In this document: positions 1 through 5,220 of the stretch, in pieces
Layout: the number at the start of each line of letters is the position of its first letter
How positions within the stretch are numbered: the stretch's first letter is position 1
Assembly (NCBI GenBank): GCA_900754855.1
Contig: CAAEEI010000226.1
Coordinates: 1 to 5,467 of the forward strand
Reading direction: 5' to 3'
DNA: 5,467 nucleotides
DNA from: Lachnospiraceae bacterium
GTDB taxonomy: Bacteria; Bacillota; Clostridia; Lachnospirales; Lachnospiraceae
Notes under the pieces: model-generated
Database searches by the model: none
Seen by the model: only the letters and a program-made list of their open reading frames with translations
Told to the model about the DNA's origin: nothing
Translations under genes and position numbers: made by a program

Positions 1-22
1 AAAGGAAAAAAATAAAAGAGAC

Positions 23-52
23 TTGAAAAATAGAGAGAAAAAGCAGTAAAAT
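23..52 (+). promoter_or_regulatory. sigma-70-type promoter for the HAD hydrolase gene
   Basis: A TTGAAA -35 box (23-28) and a TAAAAT -10 box (47-52) are separated by 18 bp. Each differs from the sigma-A consensus at one or two positions. Transcription would start near 59-60 and leave a leader of about 65 nt before the ATG at 124. The surrounding DNA is very A-rich, so a chance match is possible. The upstream gene lies outside the window, so cotranscription with it cannot be excluded. Confidence 0.45.
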
Positions 53-123
53 AGAGCAGAAAAAATAAAAAAGAAAAAACAAAAGGTGAACAGAATGCAG
101 ATACAGAAGGAGAAGTGCAAAAA

Positions 124-948
124 ATGATGAACCAAACCAAATTATTACAAGGAAAATATCGGGCAGTATTCAGTGATATTGACGGCACACTGTTAAACAG
201 TAATCACCAGATTTTCCCGAAAACAAAGACAAAGATTCAGAAGATCATGGAAAAAGGTATTCCCTTTGTGCTGGTTTCCGCACGGATGCCGGATGGAATG
301 ACCTTTATTCGGGACGTTCTGGGAAAACCGCAGCCGATGATCTGTTATAGCGGCGCTTTAGTGGTGGATGAACATAAACAGCCTCTGTACAGCGCTCATC
401 TGCCGCAGGAGGAAGCCTTTTGTGTCGGGGAATGGATTCGGCGTCAATATAAAAATGTAGCGGTCAATTTATATGTCGGCGATAACTGGATCGTGGAAAA
501 TCGGGAAGATCCCTGGGTAAAAGCCGAGATGGCCATTACAAAGACCGAGGTGATCGAGGCGGATTTTTCGAAGAAGGAAGTATTTCAGGGGATTCATAAG
601 ATTCTCTGTATGGGCGAGGCAGAGCAGATTTTTGCCCTGGAAAAAGATTTAAAGGAAAAATTTCCGGCTTTACGAATATACCGGTCAAAGGATACTTATC
701 TGGAAATTATGTCCATGAAAGCTTCAAAATCCGACGCACTTCGTCAGTTGGAAAAATATTTTCAGGTAGACCGGGAAGAAATCCTGGCTTTTGGAGACGG
801 CTGTAACGATGTGGATATGCTGGAATATGCCGGACTGGGAGTGGCTATGGAAAACGCAGATCCGGCCGTGAAAGCGGCTGCGGATCTGGTTACGGTTTCC
901 AATGATGACGAAGGACTGCGGAAGGTTTTAGATGCCCTTTTTGTATAG
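124..948 (+). CDS. Cof-type HAD-superfamily hydrolase (sugar-phosphate / FMN phosphatase type)
   Basis: This is a soluble, cytoplasmic, Mg2+-dependent phosphatase of the Cof/YidA (HAD subclass IIB) family. Such enzymes usually dephosphorylate sugar phosphates, FMN or similar small metabolites; the substrate cannot be read from sequence. All four HAD motifs are visible: motif I FSDIDGT with nucleophile Asp18 and acid/base Asp20, motif II Ser52 in LVSAR, motif III Lys202 in SKSD, and motif IV GDGCND at 224-229. The cap domain lies between motifs II and III (about residues 75-195). The length of 274 aa is normal for the family. I chose ATG 124 because AAGGAG at 107-112 is 11 nt upstream of it; an in-frame GTG at 115 is only 2 nt from that site, and ATG 127 is also possible. 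The last 21 bp overlap the end of the convergent SdpI gene. Family assignment is secure; substrate and physiological role are unknown. Confidence 0.95.
   Translation: MMNQTKLLQGKYRAVFSDIDGTLLNSNHQIFPKTKTKIQKIMEKGIPFVLVSARMPDGMTFIRDVLGKPQPMICYSGALVVDEHKQPLYSAHLPQEEAFCVGEWIRRQYKNVAVNLYVGDNWIVENREDPWVKAEMAITKTEVIEADFSKKEVFQGIHKILCMGEAEQIFALEKDLKEKFPALRIYRSKDTYLEIMSMKASKSDALRQLEKYFQVDREEILAFGDGCNDVDMLEYAGLGVAMENADPAVKAAADLVTVSNDDEGLRKVLDALFV
851..888 (-). terminator. possible terminator of the sdpR-sdpI operon inside the HAD gene
   Basis: Read on the - strand, CAGATCCG (888-881) pairs perfectly with CGGATCTG (864-857). An inner GCCG/CGGC pair extends the stem, with a two-base bulge and a six-base loop. 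The stem is followed by CGTTTT (856-851). It begins about 40 nt past the SdpI stop, and no intergenic terminator exists because the two genes overlap. The T-run is short and two bases off the stem. The repeat also encodes the conserved Cof motif around NADPAVKAAAD, so protein constraint may explain it. Confidence 0.3.
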
Positions 949-1557
949 AAAAAAGGAATAGACAGCCGGGACGGTGACACATAGAACAATGGTCAGAAAA
1001 GTGACGGCGGGATATTGAAAAAATCCATTGAGAATAAAGACGAACCCGCTGATGATCCAGAGGATGGAAGCCAGCCGGTGTGTCCTGTTCCAGTTTTCCG
1101 GGTGATGCAGGGTCCATGGCAGGCGAATACCCACCGTATAATTCTGGTGGTTTTTCGCCATATAATTTCCCATGAGAATGAAAACGATACCCACGCAGAC
1201 ATTGCTGATCAGACCAATATCCACCGAAAAGCCCAGAGCATAGGCATAAGAGCCAAGACAGCACAGCAGAGAGATGACCGGAATGAGCCAGAAAATAACC
1301 GAGAGCATTTTTCTGCCGATATTTTGCCGTTTTGGATCGTTTAAGGTCACAATGATGGTGAGGCAATGCAATATGGTAAGAAACAGAGGAATAGCCAGAA
1401 CGGCAAAAGGCTTGCTGCTCCATCCGTTGGGGATATTTCCCGGGCCAAAATGAGTGGCTATCTGATCCGGCAGGCGATCCCAGAGGAACAGACCGGCCAG
1501 AGCAGGGGAAAATGTAATGAGGCTGGTGAGGATCAGTTTTCTTTTAAATGGTTTCAT
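928..1557 (-). CDS. sdpI: SdpI-family membrane protein (DUF1648 plus SdpI domain), immunity/signal-receptor type
   Basis: This is a 209-aa polytopic membrane protein of the SdpI/YhfL family; B. subtilis SdpI is of similar size. The N-terminal DUF1648 region is recognisable from the extracytoplasmic-loop motif LPDQIATHFGPGNIPNGW (residues 29-46). The C-terminal SdpI domain carries the typical GNYM followed by NYTVGIRLPWTL and NWNRTHRLAS (130-164). Six hydrophobic segments lie at about 8-26, 51-70, 84-108, 114-133, 162-180 and 184-205. In B. subtilis SdpI gives immunity to the SdpC toxin and sequesters the SdpR repressor at the membrane; the same role is an inference here. I start it at ATG 1557, nine nt after AAAGGAG at 1573-1567, rather than at ATG 1566, which abuts that site. 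The start overlaps the end of the ArsR gene by 14 bp, so translation is probably coupled. The 3' end overlaps the HAD gene by 21 bp. No SdpA, SdpB or SdpC gene is in the window. Confidence 0.9.
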   Translation of the reverse strand: MKPFKRKLILTSLITFSPALAGLFLWDRLPDQIATHFGPGNIPNGWSSKPFAVLAIPLFLTILHCLTIIVTLNDPKRQNIGRKMLSVIFWLIPVISLLCCLGSYAYALGFSVDIGLISNVCVGIVFILMGNYMAKNHQNYTVGIRLPWTLHHPENWNRTHRLASILWIISGFVFILNGFFQYPAVTFLTIVLCVTVPAVYSFFLYKKGI

Positions 1558-1825
1558 TTTTTCCATCTCCTTTCAGATTGGTCAGCCAAAGCAGGATTTC
1601 TTCCACTGCGGAAGTATTCAATTCATAATAAATATAATTCTTATGTTTATTTTCCCAGATCAGATCTGCTTTTTTCAGTATTTTTAAATGATAAGAAATC
1701 GTGGCGCCGCTCATGGGAAAATGCGCCCCGATTTCCCCGGCAGAGAGCGCGCCATGTTTAAGAAGCATGAGAATCTCCCGGCGTACCGGGTCAGATAGCG
1801 CCTTAAAGGTTTCTGCAAAACCCAT
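1544..1825 (-). CDS. sdpR: ArsR-family winged-helix repressor, SdpR-like
   Basis: This is a small (93-aa) ArsR/SmtB-fold dimeric DNA-binding repressor. The opening FKALSDPVRREIL (residues 7-19) is a family hallmark. The helix-turn-helix spans EIGAHFPMSGATISYHLKIL (31-50), followed by the beta-wing at 55-70. The protein contains no cysteine, so it lacks the thiolate metal sites of ArsR, CadC and SmtB types. Together with the downstream SdpI gene this points to the SdpR class, whose signal is the occupied SdpI receptor rather than a metal. The start is ATG 1825, seven nt after AAAGGAGG (1840-1833); a GTG at 1843 lies upstream of that site and is unlikely. It is the first gene of a two-gene operon. 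A perfect palindrome at 1849-1872 just upstream is a likely autoregulatory operator. The gene symbol is by context and family, not by alignment. Confidence 0.88.
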   Translation of the reverse strand: MGFAETFKALSDPVRREILMLLKHGALSAGEIGAHFPMSGATISYHLKILKKADLIWENKHKNYIYYELNTSAVEEILLWLTNLKGDGKNETI

Positions 1826-1848
1826 TATTTCTCCTCCTTTCACAGAAT

Positions 1849-1872
1849 CTATTTAGAAAAAAATCTAAATAG
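1849..1872. promoter_or_regulatory. 24-bp perfect palindrome, candidate ArsR/SdpR operator
   Basis: CTATTTAGA (1849-1857) and TCTAAATAG (1864-1872) are exact reverse complements around a six-A spacer. The palindrome lies between the likely promoter and the ribosome site of the ArsR gene. There is no T-run after the stem on either strand, which argues against a terminator. A symmetric site of about this length just downstream of the promoter suits autorepression by the dimeric ArsR-type product. It could instead be a leader hairpin. Its 18-bp core recurs at 1917-1934. Confidence 0.55.
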
Positions 1873-1881
1873 GTTGTGCTT

Positions 1882-1910
1882 AAAATAACATAGATCGTGA
1901 AAAAAAACAA
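1882..1910 (-). promoter_or_regulatory. weak candidate promoter for the sdpR-sdpI operon
   Basis: On the - strand TTGTTT (1910-1905) and TATTTT (1887-1882) are spaced by 17 bp. The -10 box matches consensus at four of six positions and the -35 box at three. The start would fall near 1875, putting the palindrome at 1849-1872 at about +4 to +27. The -35 box coincides with the T-tract of the YitT-gene terminator, so sequence constraint there is shared. Confidence 0.35.
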
Positions 1911-1940
1911 CACCTGTTTAGAAAAAAATCTAAACAGGTG
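1900..1940 (-). terminator. rho-independent terminator of the YitT-family gene
   Basis: On the - strand a perfect 12-bp stem (1940-1929 with 1922-1911, arm CACCTGTTTAGA) closes a six-T loop and is followed by TTGTTTTTTTT (1910-1900). It starts 11 nt after the YitT stop codon. The + strand lacks a T-run after the stem, so it is directional. The lower stem is GC-rich and the upper half AT-rich. Its inner 18 bp are identical to the core of the palindrome upstream of the ArsR gene. Confidence 0.8.
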
Positions 1941-1950
1941 CTGCGGGGGA

Positions 1951-2805
1951 CTATTCTTCTTTGAATCCCTCACCGACAACTTCATTGGAATCCATGATGA
2001 CGATGAAAGCGGCGGGATCAAATTTTTTGACTTCTTTACGGATAATATACATTTCTTTATTGCTGCAGGCGCACATGACGATGTCTCTTTCCTGTCCGCT
2101 GTAGCTGCCTTTTCCTTTCAGCAGAGTGGAACCACGGTCCACATAATGATCGATCAGACCGGAAATGGATAGGCCTTTGTTGGTAATGATGAGCGCGGTT
2201 TTTCCCTCATCAAGGCCATAGAGGAGCTTGTCCATCACCGTAGTCATGATATAGGTGATGACCAGACCGTAAATGAGAGAATCCACATCCTTGAGGACGA
2301 AACCGCCGAGAAGAACGATCAGGCAGTCCAGAACCAGTATGATTCGTCCCAGTGAAATATAAGGATGATTGTGCCGGATGGCCATGGTGATAAAATCCGT
2401 GCCGGCAGTGGACGACCCGTTCATGAAAATCATGGCGTAACCAACGCCGGTGAATATGCCAGTACAGATGCCGGCCAGCAGACGTTCGCCGCTGTATACC
2501 GGCAGGAGCGGGGCAATATAGTCGGTCATCAGCGAAGTGATGATGACGGAACGGACAGAATTAAAGAAAAAGGTTTTTCCCAGCATACGGTAACAGAGAA
2601 TGGATACCGGGATGTTCAGCAGGATAACGGCAAAACCGACGGGAATATGGAACAGACGGTAAAGAATCAGAGCAATACCGGAAAATCCTGCCATGGGAAA
2701 GTTGGCGTTCACGGCAAAATTATACACGCCGATACCGATAAAAAGGCCGGCAGTCGCGTCGATGAAGATGTCCCATGCCGCTTTTTTGATGCATTGTTTG
2801 TTCAT
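1951..2805 (-). CDS. YitT-family membrane protein with C-terminal DUF2179 domain
   Basis: This is a 284-aa integral membrane protein of the YitT family (YitT_membrane/DUF161 plus DUF2179), common and often multi-copy in Bacillota. No family member has an established transport reaction that I can name. Hydrophobic segments lie at about 12-32, 40-52, 56-73, 84-100, 108-128, 152-170 and 176-192. The family-typical PMAGFSGIA lies at 37-45 and GSSTAGTDFI at 130-139. The cytoplasmic DUF2179 domain (about 200-282) shows TALIITNK, the RGSTLLKGKGSYSG turn (224-237) and a terminal FIVIMDSNEVVGEGF. GGAGG at 2820-2816 is ten nt before ATG 2805. The gene has its own promoter and its own terminator, so it appears monocistronic. 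It is divergent from a distantly related YczE-like gene. Family assignment is firm; function is unknown. Confidence 0.93.
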   Translation of the reverse strand: MNKQCIKKAAWDIFIDATAGLFIGIGVYNFAVNANFPMAGFSGIALILYRLFHIPVGFAVILLNIPVSILCYRMLGKTFFFNSVRSVIITSLMTDYIAPLLPVYSGERLLAGICTGIFTGVGYAMIFMNGSSTAGTDFITMAIRHNHPYISLGRIILVLDCLIVLLGGFVLKDVDSLIYGLVITYIMTTVMDKLLYGLDEGKTALIITNKGLSISGLIDHYVDRGSTLLKGKGSYSGQERDIVMCACSNKEMYIIRKEVKKFDPAAFIVIMDSNEVVGEGFKEE

Positions 2806-2853
2806 AGATTTGTAACCTCCATTTTCTCTCTACATGTATGAAATCTAATTGGG

Positions 2854-2882
2854 AGTATACACGGAAGTGGGGAAAGTCTCAA
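2854..2882 (-). promoter_or_regulatory. sigma-70-type promoter of the YitT-family gene
   Basis: On the - strand TTGAGA (2882-2877) and TATACT (2859-2854) are separated by exactly 17 bp. The -35 box matches consensus at four of six positions and the -10 box at five. Transcription would start near 2847, giving a leader of about 42 nt. The -35 box lies in the centre of an imperfect dyad at 2871-2890, so repressor control is possible. Confidence 0.7.
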
Positions 2883-2890
2883 GCCTTTCC
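2871..2890. promoter_or_regulatory. 20-bp dyad over the YitT-gene -35 box, candidate operator
   Basis: GGAAAG (2871-2876) and CTTTCC (2885-2890) are exact reverse complements around an eight-base centre. CT/AG inside the centre adds two further symmetric pairs, so eight of ten positions match. The dyad is centred on the -35 box of the YitT-family promoter, a position where a bound dimer would block RNA polymerase. No regulator for it is identified in the window. Confidence 0.3.
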
Positions 2891-2934
2891 GGGAGAAAAA
2901 TGAAAATGTATTTATTTCTATTTTTTTTAATTAG

Positions 2935-2943
2935 TGTTATAAT
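2935..2943 (+). promoter_or_regulatory. extended -10 promoter of the YczE-like gene
   Basis: TGTTATAAT contains a perfect TATAAT -10 box (2938-2943) with the TGn extension at 2935-2937. The -35 region 17 bp upstream (TTTCTA, 2915-2920) is poor, as often seen with extended -10 promoters, and the DNA between is T-rich. Transcription would start near 2950, leaving a leader of about 55 nt before ATG 3005. It probably also drives the MATE gene downstream. Confidence 0.65.
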
Positions 2944-3004
2944 ATAAAATTGTCTTCGATAATGAGCATACCGGGGATGACAGGATAGAGAAGGGAGAAA
3001 AAAG

Positions 3005-3655
3005 ATGAAAAAAAAATCCTGGTGCTTTCGTATTTTTTTCTATGTCCTTTCTTTGTTGATTCTGGCTTTGGGGATTACATTGAATACGAAAACTGGTCTG
3101 GGGGTATCCCCGATCATTTCTGTTTCGTATAGTATCTCAGAAGTTTTCCATTGGAATTTTGGCAATGTTACGATGGCGCTGTATGTCATTTTTGTACTGC
3201 TTCAGTTAATAATTCGCGGTAAAGACAGAAGATATTATGATTTGCTGCAGATTCCGTTAAGTCTGATTTTTACCCGGTTTATGAACCTGTTTAATGATAA
3301 GATCACCGTTGCGCCGGATACGTTTGCCGGCCAGTTGTTTTTGTTGTTTGCGGCGGTGACGCTGACGGGAATCGGGGCGGCCATGTCGGTAAACATGCAT
3401 ATCATTCCCAATCCCGGAGATGGGATTGTTGCGGCCATTGCGGAAGTTGCCCATAAGGAAATGGGAGGAGTAAAAAATATATTTGACCTGGTAAATATCG
3501 GGATAACGTTTTGTATTGGCCTGCTTTCCGGTCACTTTTTACTGGGGATCGGCATAGGAACAGTTCTGGCGGTGATCGGTGTCGGCAGAGTGGTGGCTTT
3601 TTTTAATTTTCTTTGTAAAAAGAAGATGGCCGTGCTGGCCGGGTTAGAAGCATAG
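3005..3655 (+). CDS. YczE/YyaS-type membrane protein (DUF6198-like)
   Basis: This is a 216-aa integral membrane protein of the YczE/YyaS/YitT group; its function is not established. Five hydrophobic segments are visible at about 9-27, 54-70, 80-94, 108-128 and 160-200, the last long enough for two helices. Family-like motifs are GLGVSPI at 31-37, which follows the first helix, and IPNPGDGIVAAIA at 134-146. It aligns by eye with the neighbouring YitT protein along its whole membrane part but lacks the DUF2179 domain. GGGAG at 2993-2997 is seven nt before ATG 3005. No terminator follows, and the MATE gene starts 151 nt later on the same strand, so the pair is probably an operon. Whether it aids the exporter is conjecture. 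Confidence 0.85.
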   Translation: MKKKSWCFRIFFYVLSLLILALGITLNTKTGLGVSPIISVSYSISEVFHWNFGNVTMALYVIFVLLQLIIRGKDRRYYDLLQIPLSLIFTRFMNLFNDKITVAPDTFAGQLFLLFAAVTLTGIGAAMSVNMHIIPNPGDGIVAAIAEVAHKEMGGVKNIFDLVNIGITFCIGLLSGHFLLGIGIGTVLAVIGVGRVVAFFNFLCKKKMAVLAGLEA

Positions 3656-3806
3656 ACGACGGCAGACGCGGAAAGGCGCAGACAGGAAGATAAAAGACAG
3701 CAGAAAAACAAAAAGAGAAAGAGACAGAAAAAGAGACAGAAAAAAGGTCGTATGTGATAAGAAAAGGATCGAAAGCAATGATGAAAAAGACGAAAAGGAG
3801 AAAAAA
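3656..3806 (+). other. polypurine, nearly T-free spacer between the YczE-like and MATE genes
   Basis: The + strand of this 151-bp spacer is almost all A and G. Between 3656 and 3747 there is a single T (3691), and none from 3692 to 3747. It contains two exact tandem copies of GAGACAGAAAAA (3721-3732 and 3733-3744). I see no T-tract terminator and no credible -10 box, so the MATE gene most likely depends on read-through from the YczE-like gene. A ten-codon reading frame at 3778-3810 runs into the MATE start. Confidence 0.6.
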
Positions 3807-5219
3807 ATGACGAAAAAGAAAGGAGAAAACATGAGAGAGGAAGAGATAAGAACCCGGAATCCTCTGGGCAGTGAACCGGTGTCTTCGCTGATGGTAAAAT
3901 TTGCTGTGCCAAGTATCATTGCCATGTTGGTGAGCGCCTTATACAATATTGTGGACCAGTTGTTCATCGGACAGGCAGTGGGGACTTTGGGGAATGCGGC
4001 AACCAACGTAGCCTTCCCACTGACCACCTCCTGCATTGCGCTGGCGTTGATGTTTGGTATCGGCGGTGCGTCCTGCTTTAATCTGTCCATGGGACGGGGA
4101 GAGAGGGAGAAAGCGGTATATTATGTGGGAAATGCCATTGTATGTCTTTTGGGCTGCGGCATATTTTTGTGTGTATTTTCCCTGTTATTTTTAACGCCTT
4201 TGTTAAAAGGATTTGGGGCGCCGGCCAATGTATTGCCTTATGCGCAGACCTACGTAAGGATTACGGCCATTGGTTTTCCTTTTTTAATTCTTACGGCAGG
4301 CGGCTGTCATCTCATTCGTGCGGATGGGAGTCCGCAGATGGCGATGATCTGTAACCTGGTGGGGGCAGTGATCAATACGATTCTTGACGCGCTCTTTGTG
4401 ATGGTCTGGGACTGGGGCATGGCCGGAGCGGCGATCGCCACAGTCATCGGTCAGGTGGTGTCCGGGATTATCGTTATTCTTTATTTGCGGAAATTTAAAA
4501 CGGTTCCGCTGGAAAGAAAACATTTTCATCTGAAAGCGGTATATGTAAAACGGACGGCACAGATCGGAATGGCTTCTTTTTTTAATCAGGTAGCCATGAT
4601 GGTTGTGCAGATCGTTATGAATAATTCGCTGAAATACTATGGGGCTTTATCGGTCTACGGAGAAGCCATTCCGCTGGCCTGTGCGGGAATAGTGATTAAA
4701 GTAAATCAGGTTTTCTTTTCCATTGTGATTGGTCTTGCCCAGGGCAGTCAGCCGGTGGAAAGTTTTAACTATGGAGCGGAAAATTATGACCGGGTGCGTA
4801 AAGCGTACGGACTGGCAGCCGCAGCTGGCGTGATCATTTCCGTGCTTTCGTTTGTCCTCTTTCAGCTTTTTCCAAGGCAGATTCTCGGTCTGTTTGGTAC
4901 AGGGGAACCGGAATATTTTGAATTTGGCGTACGTTTTTTCAGAATCTTTTTATTTTTTATCTGGCTGGATGCTTTACAGCCGATTACTTCTACTTTTTTT
5001 ACATCCATTGGAAAACCGGGCAAGGGTATCTTTTTGTCGTTGACCAGACAGATTATTTTCTTTGTTCCGCTGTTGCTGATCCTGCCAAAATTTATCGGGA
5101 TAGACGGATGTATTTATGTGGGGCCGATTGCCGATTTTATGGCTGCGGTGGTGACCATCGTCATGGCATTTCTGGAATTTCGCAGCATGCCGAAAACGGC
5201 AGTTTCCACAGAAAAATAA
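3807..5219 (+). CDS. MATE-family efflux transporter (MepA-like)
   Basis: This is a 470-aa inner-membrane antiporter of the multidrug and toxic compound extrusion family, which typically exports cationic drugs or metabolites by Na+ or H+ exchange. The length and the two-lobe pattern of about 12 hydrophobic segments are normal. Lobe 1 (about 27-230) shows FAVPSIIAMLVSALYNIVDQLFIG (32-55, with Pro35 and Asp50), GIGGASCFNLSMGRG (84-98), RADGSP (171-176) and ILDALF (192-197). Lobe 2 (about 245-460) shows FFNQ at its start and QGSQPVESFNYGA (312-324), the conserved G-QP-NYGA signature. Two starts are possible: ATG 3807, six nt after AAAAGGAG at 3793-3800, and ATG 3831, five nt after AAAGGAG ending at 3825. 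I kept the first. It is probably cotranscribed with the YczE-like gene. A convergent AraC-type gene ends one base downstream and may have been its regulator. The substrate is not predictable. Confidence 0.95.
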   Translation: MTKKKGENMREEEIRTRNPLGSEPVSSLMVKFAVPSIIAMLVSALYNIVDQLFIGQAVGTLGNAATNVAFPLTTSCIALALMFGIGGASCFNLSMGRGEREKAVYYVGNAIVCLLGCGIFLCVFSLLFLTPLLKGFGAPANVLPYAQTYVRITAIGFPFLILTAGGCHLIRADGSPQMAMICNLVGAVINTILDALFVMVWDWGMAGAAIATVIGQVVSGIIVILYLRKFKTVPLERKHFHLKAVYVKRTAQIGMASFFNQVAMMVVQIVMNNSLKYYGALSVYGEAIPLACAGIVIKVNQVFFSIVIGLAQGSQPVESFNYGAENYDRVRKAYGLAAAAGVIISVLSFVLFQLFPRQILGLFGTGEPEYFEFGVRFFRIFLFFIWLDALQPITSTFFTSIGKPGKGIFLSLTRQIIFFVPLLLILPKFIGIDGCIYVGPIADFMAAVVTIVMAFLEFRSMPKTAVSTEK

Positions 5220-5220
5220 A

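Noticed and set aside
1131..1155. Stem CCACC/GGTGG followed by TTTTT on the + strand, as a terminator for the HAD gene.
   Set aside because: The stem is only five pairs with a ten-base loop, lies about 180 nt past the HAD stop, and falls within the SdpI coding sequence. It is too weak to annotate.
1015..1344. A 109-codon + strand reading frame antisense to the SdpI gene.
   Set aside because: It has no ribosome site and low-complexity composition, and it is the complement of a well-supported SdpI-family gene.
2831..2838. TACATGTA palindrome in the YitT-gene leader.
   Set aside because: An eight-base self-complementary word occurs often by chance, and its flanks are not symmetric.
2365..2841. 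A 158-codon + strand reading frame opposite the YitT gene.
   Set aside because: It is rich in Asp, Gly and His as expected from the complement of a membrane protein, has no recognisable domain, and runs over the YitT start and ribosome site.
2962..2988. Eight-codon frame MSIPGMTG in the leader of the YczE-like gene.
   Set aside because: There is no ribosome site before it and nothing unusual in its composition or placement.
3660..3685. Possible GCG/CGC hairpin just after the YczE-like gene as a terminator.
   Set aside because: The pairing is only three or four bases and there is no T-run; the spacer is nearly free of T.
3644..4090. A 148-codon - strand reading frame over the polypurine spacer and MATE start, with a long Ser/Phe/Leu-rich part.
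   Set aside because: The Ser/Phe/Leu run is simply the complement of the A/G-rich spacer, and the rest is antisense to the MATE gene.
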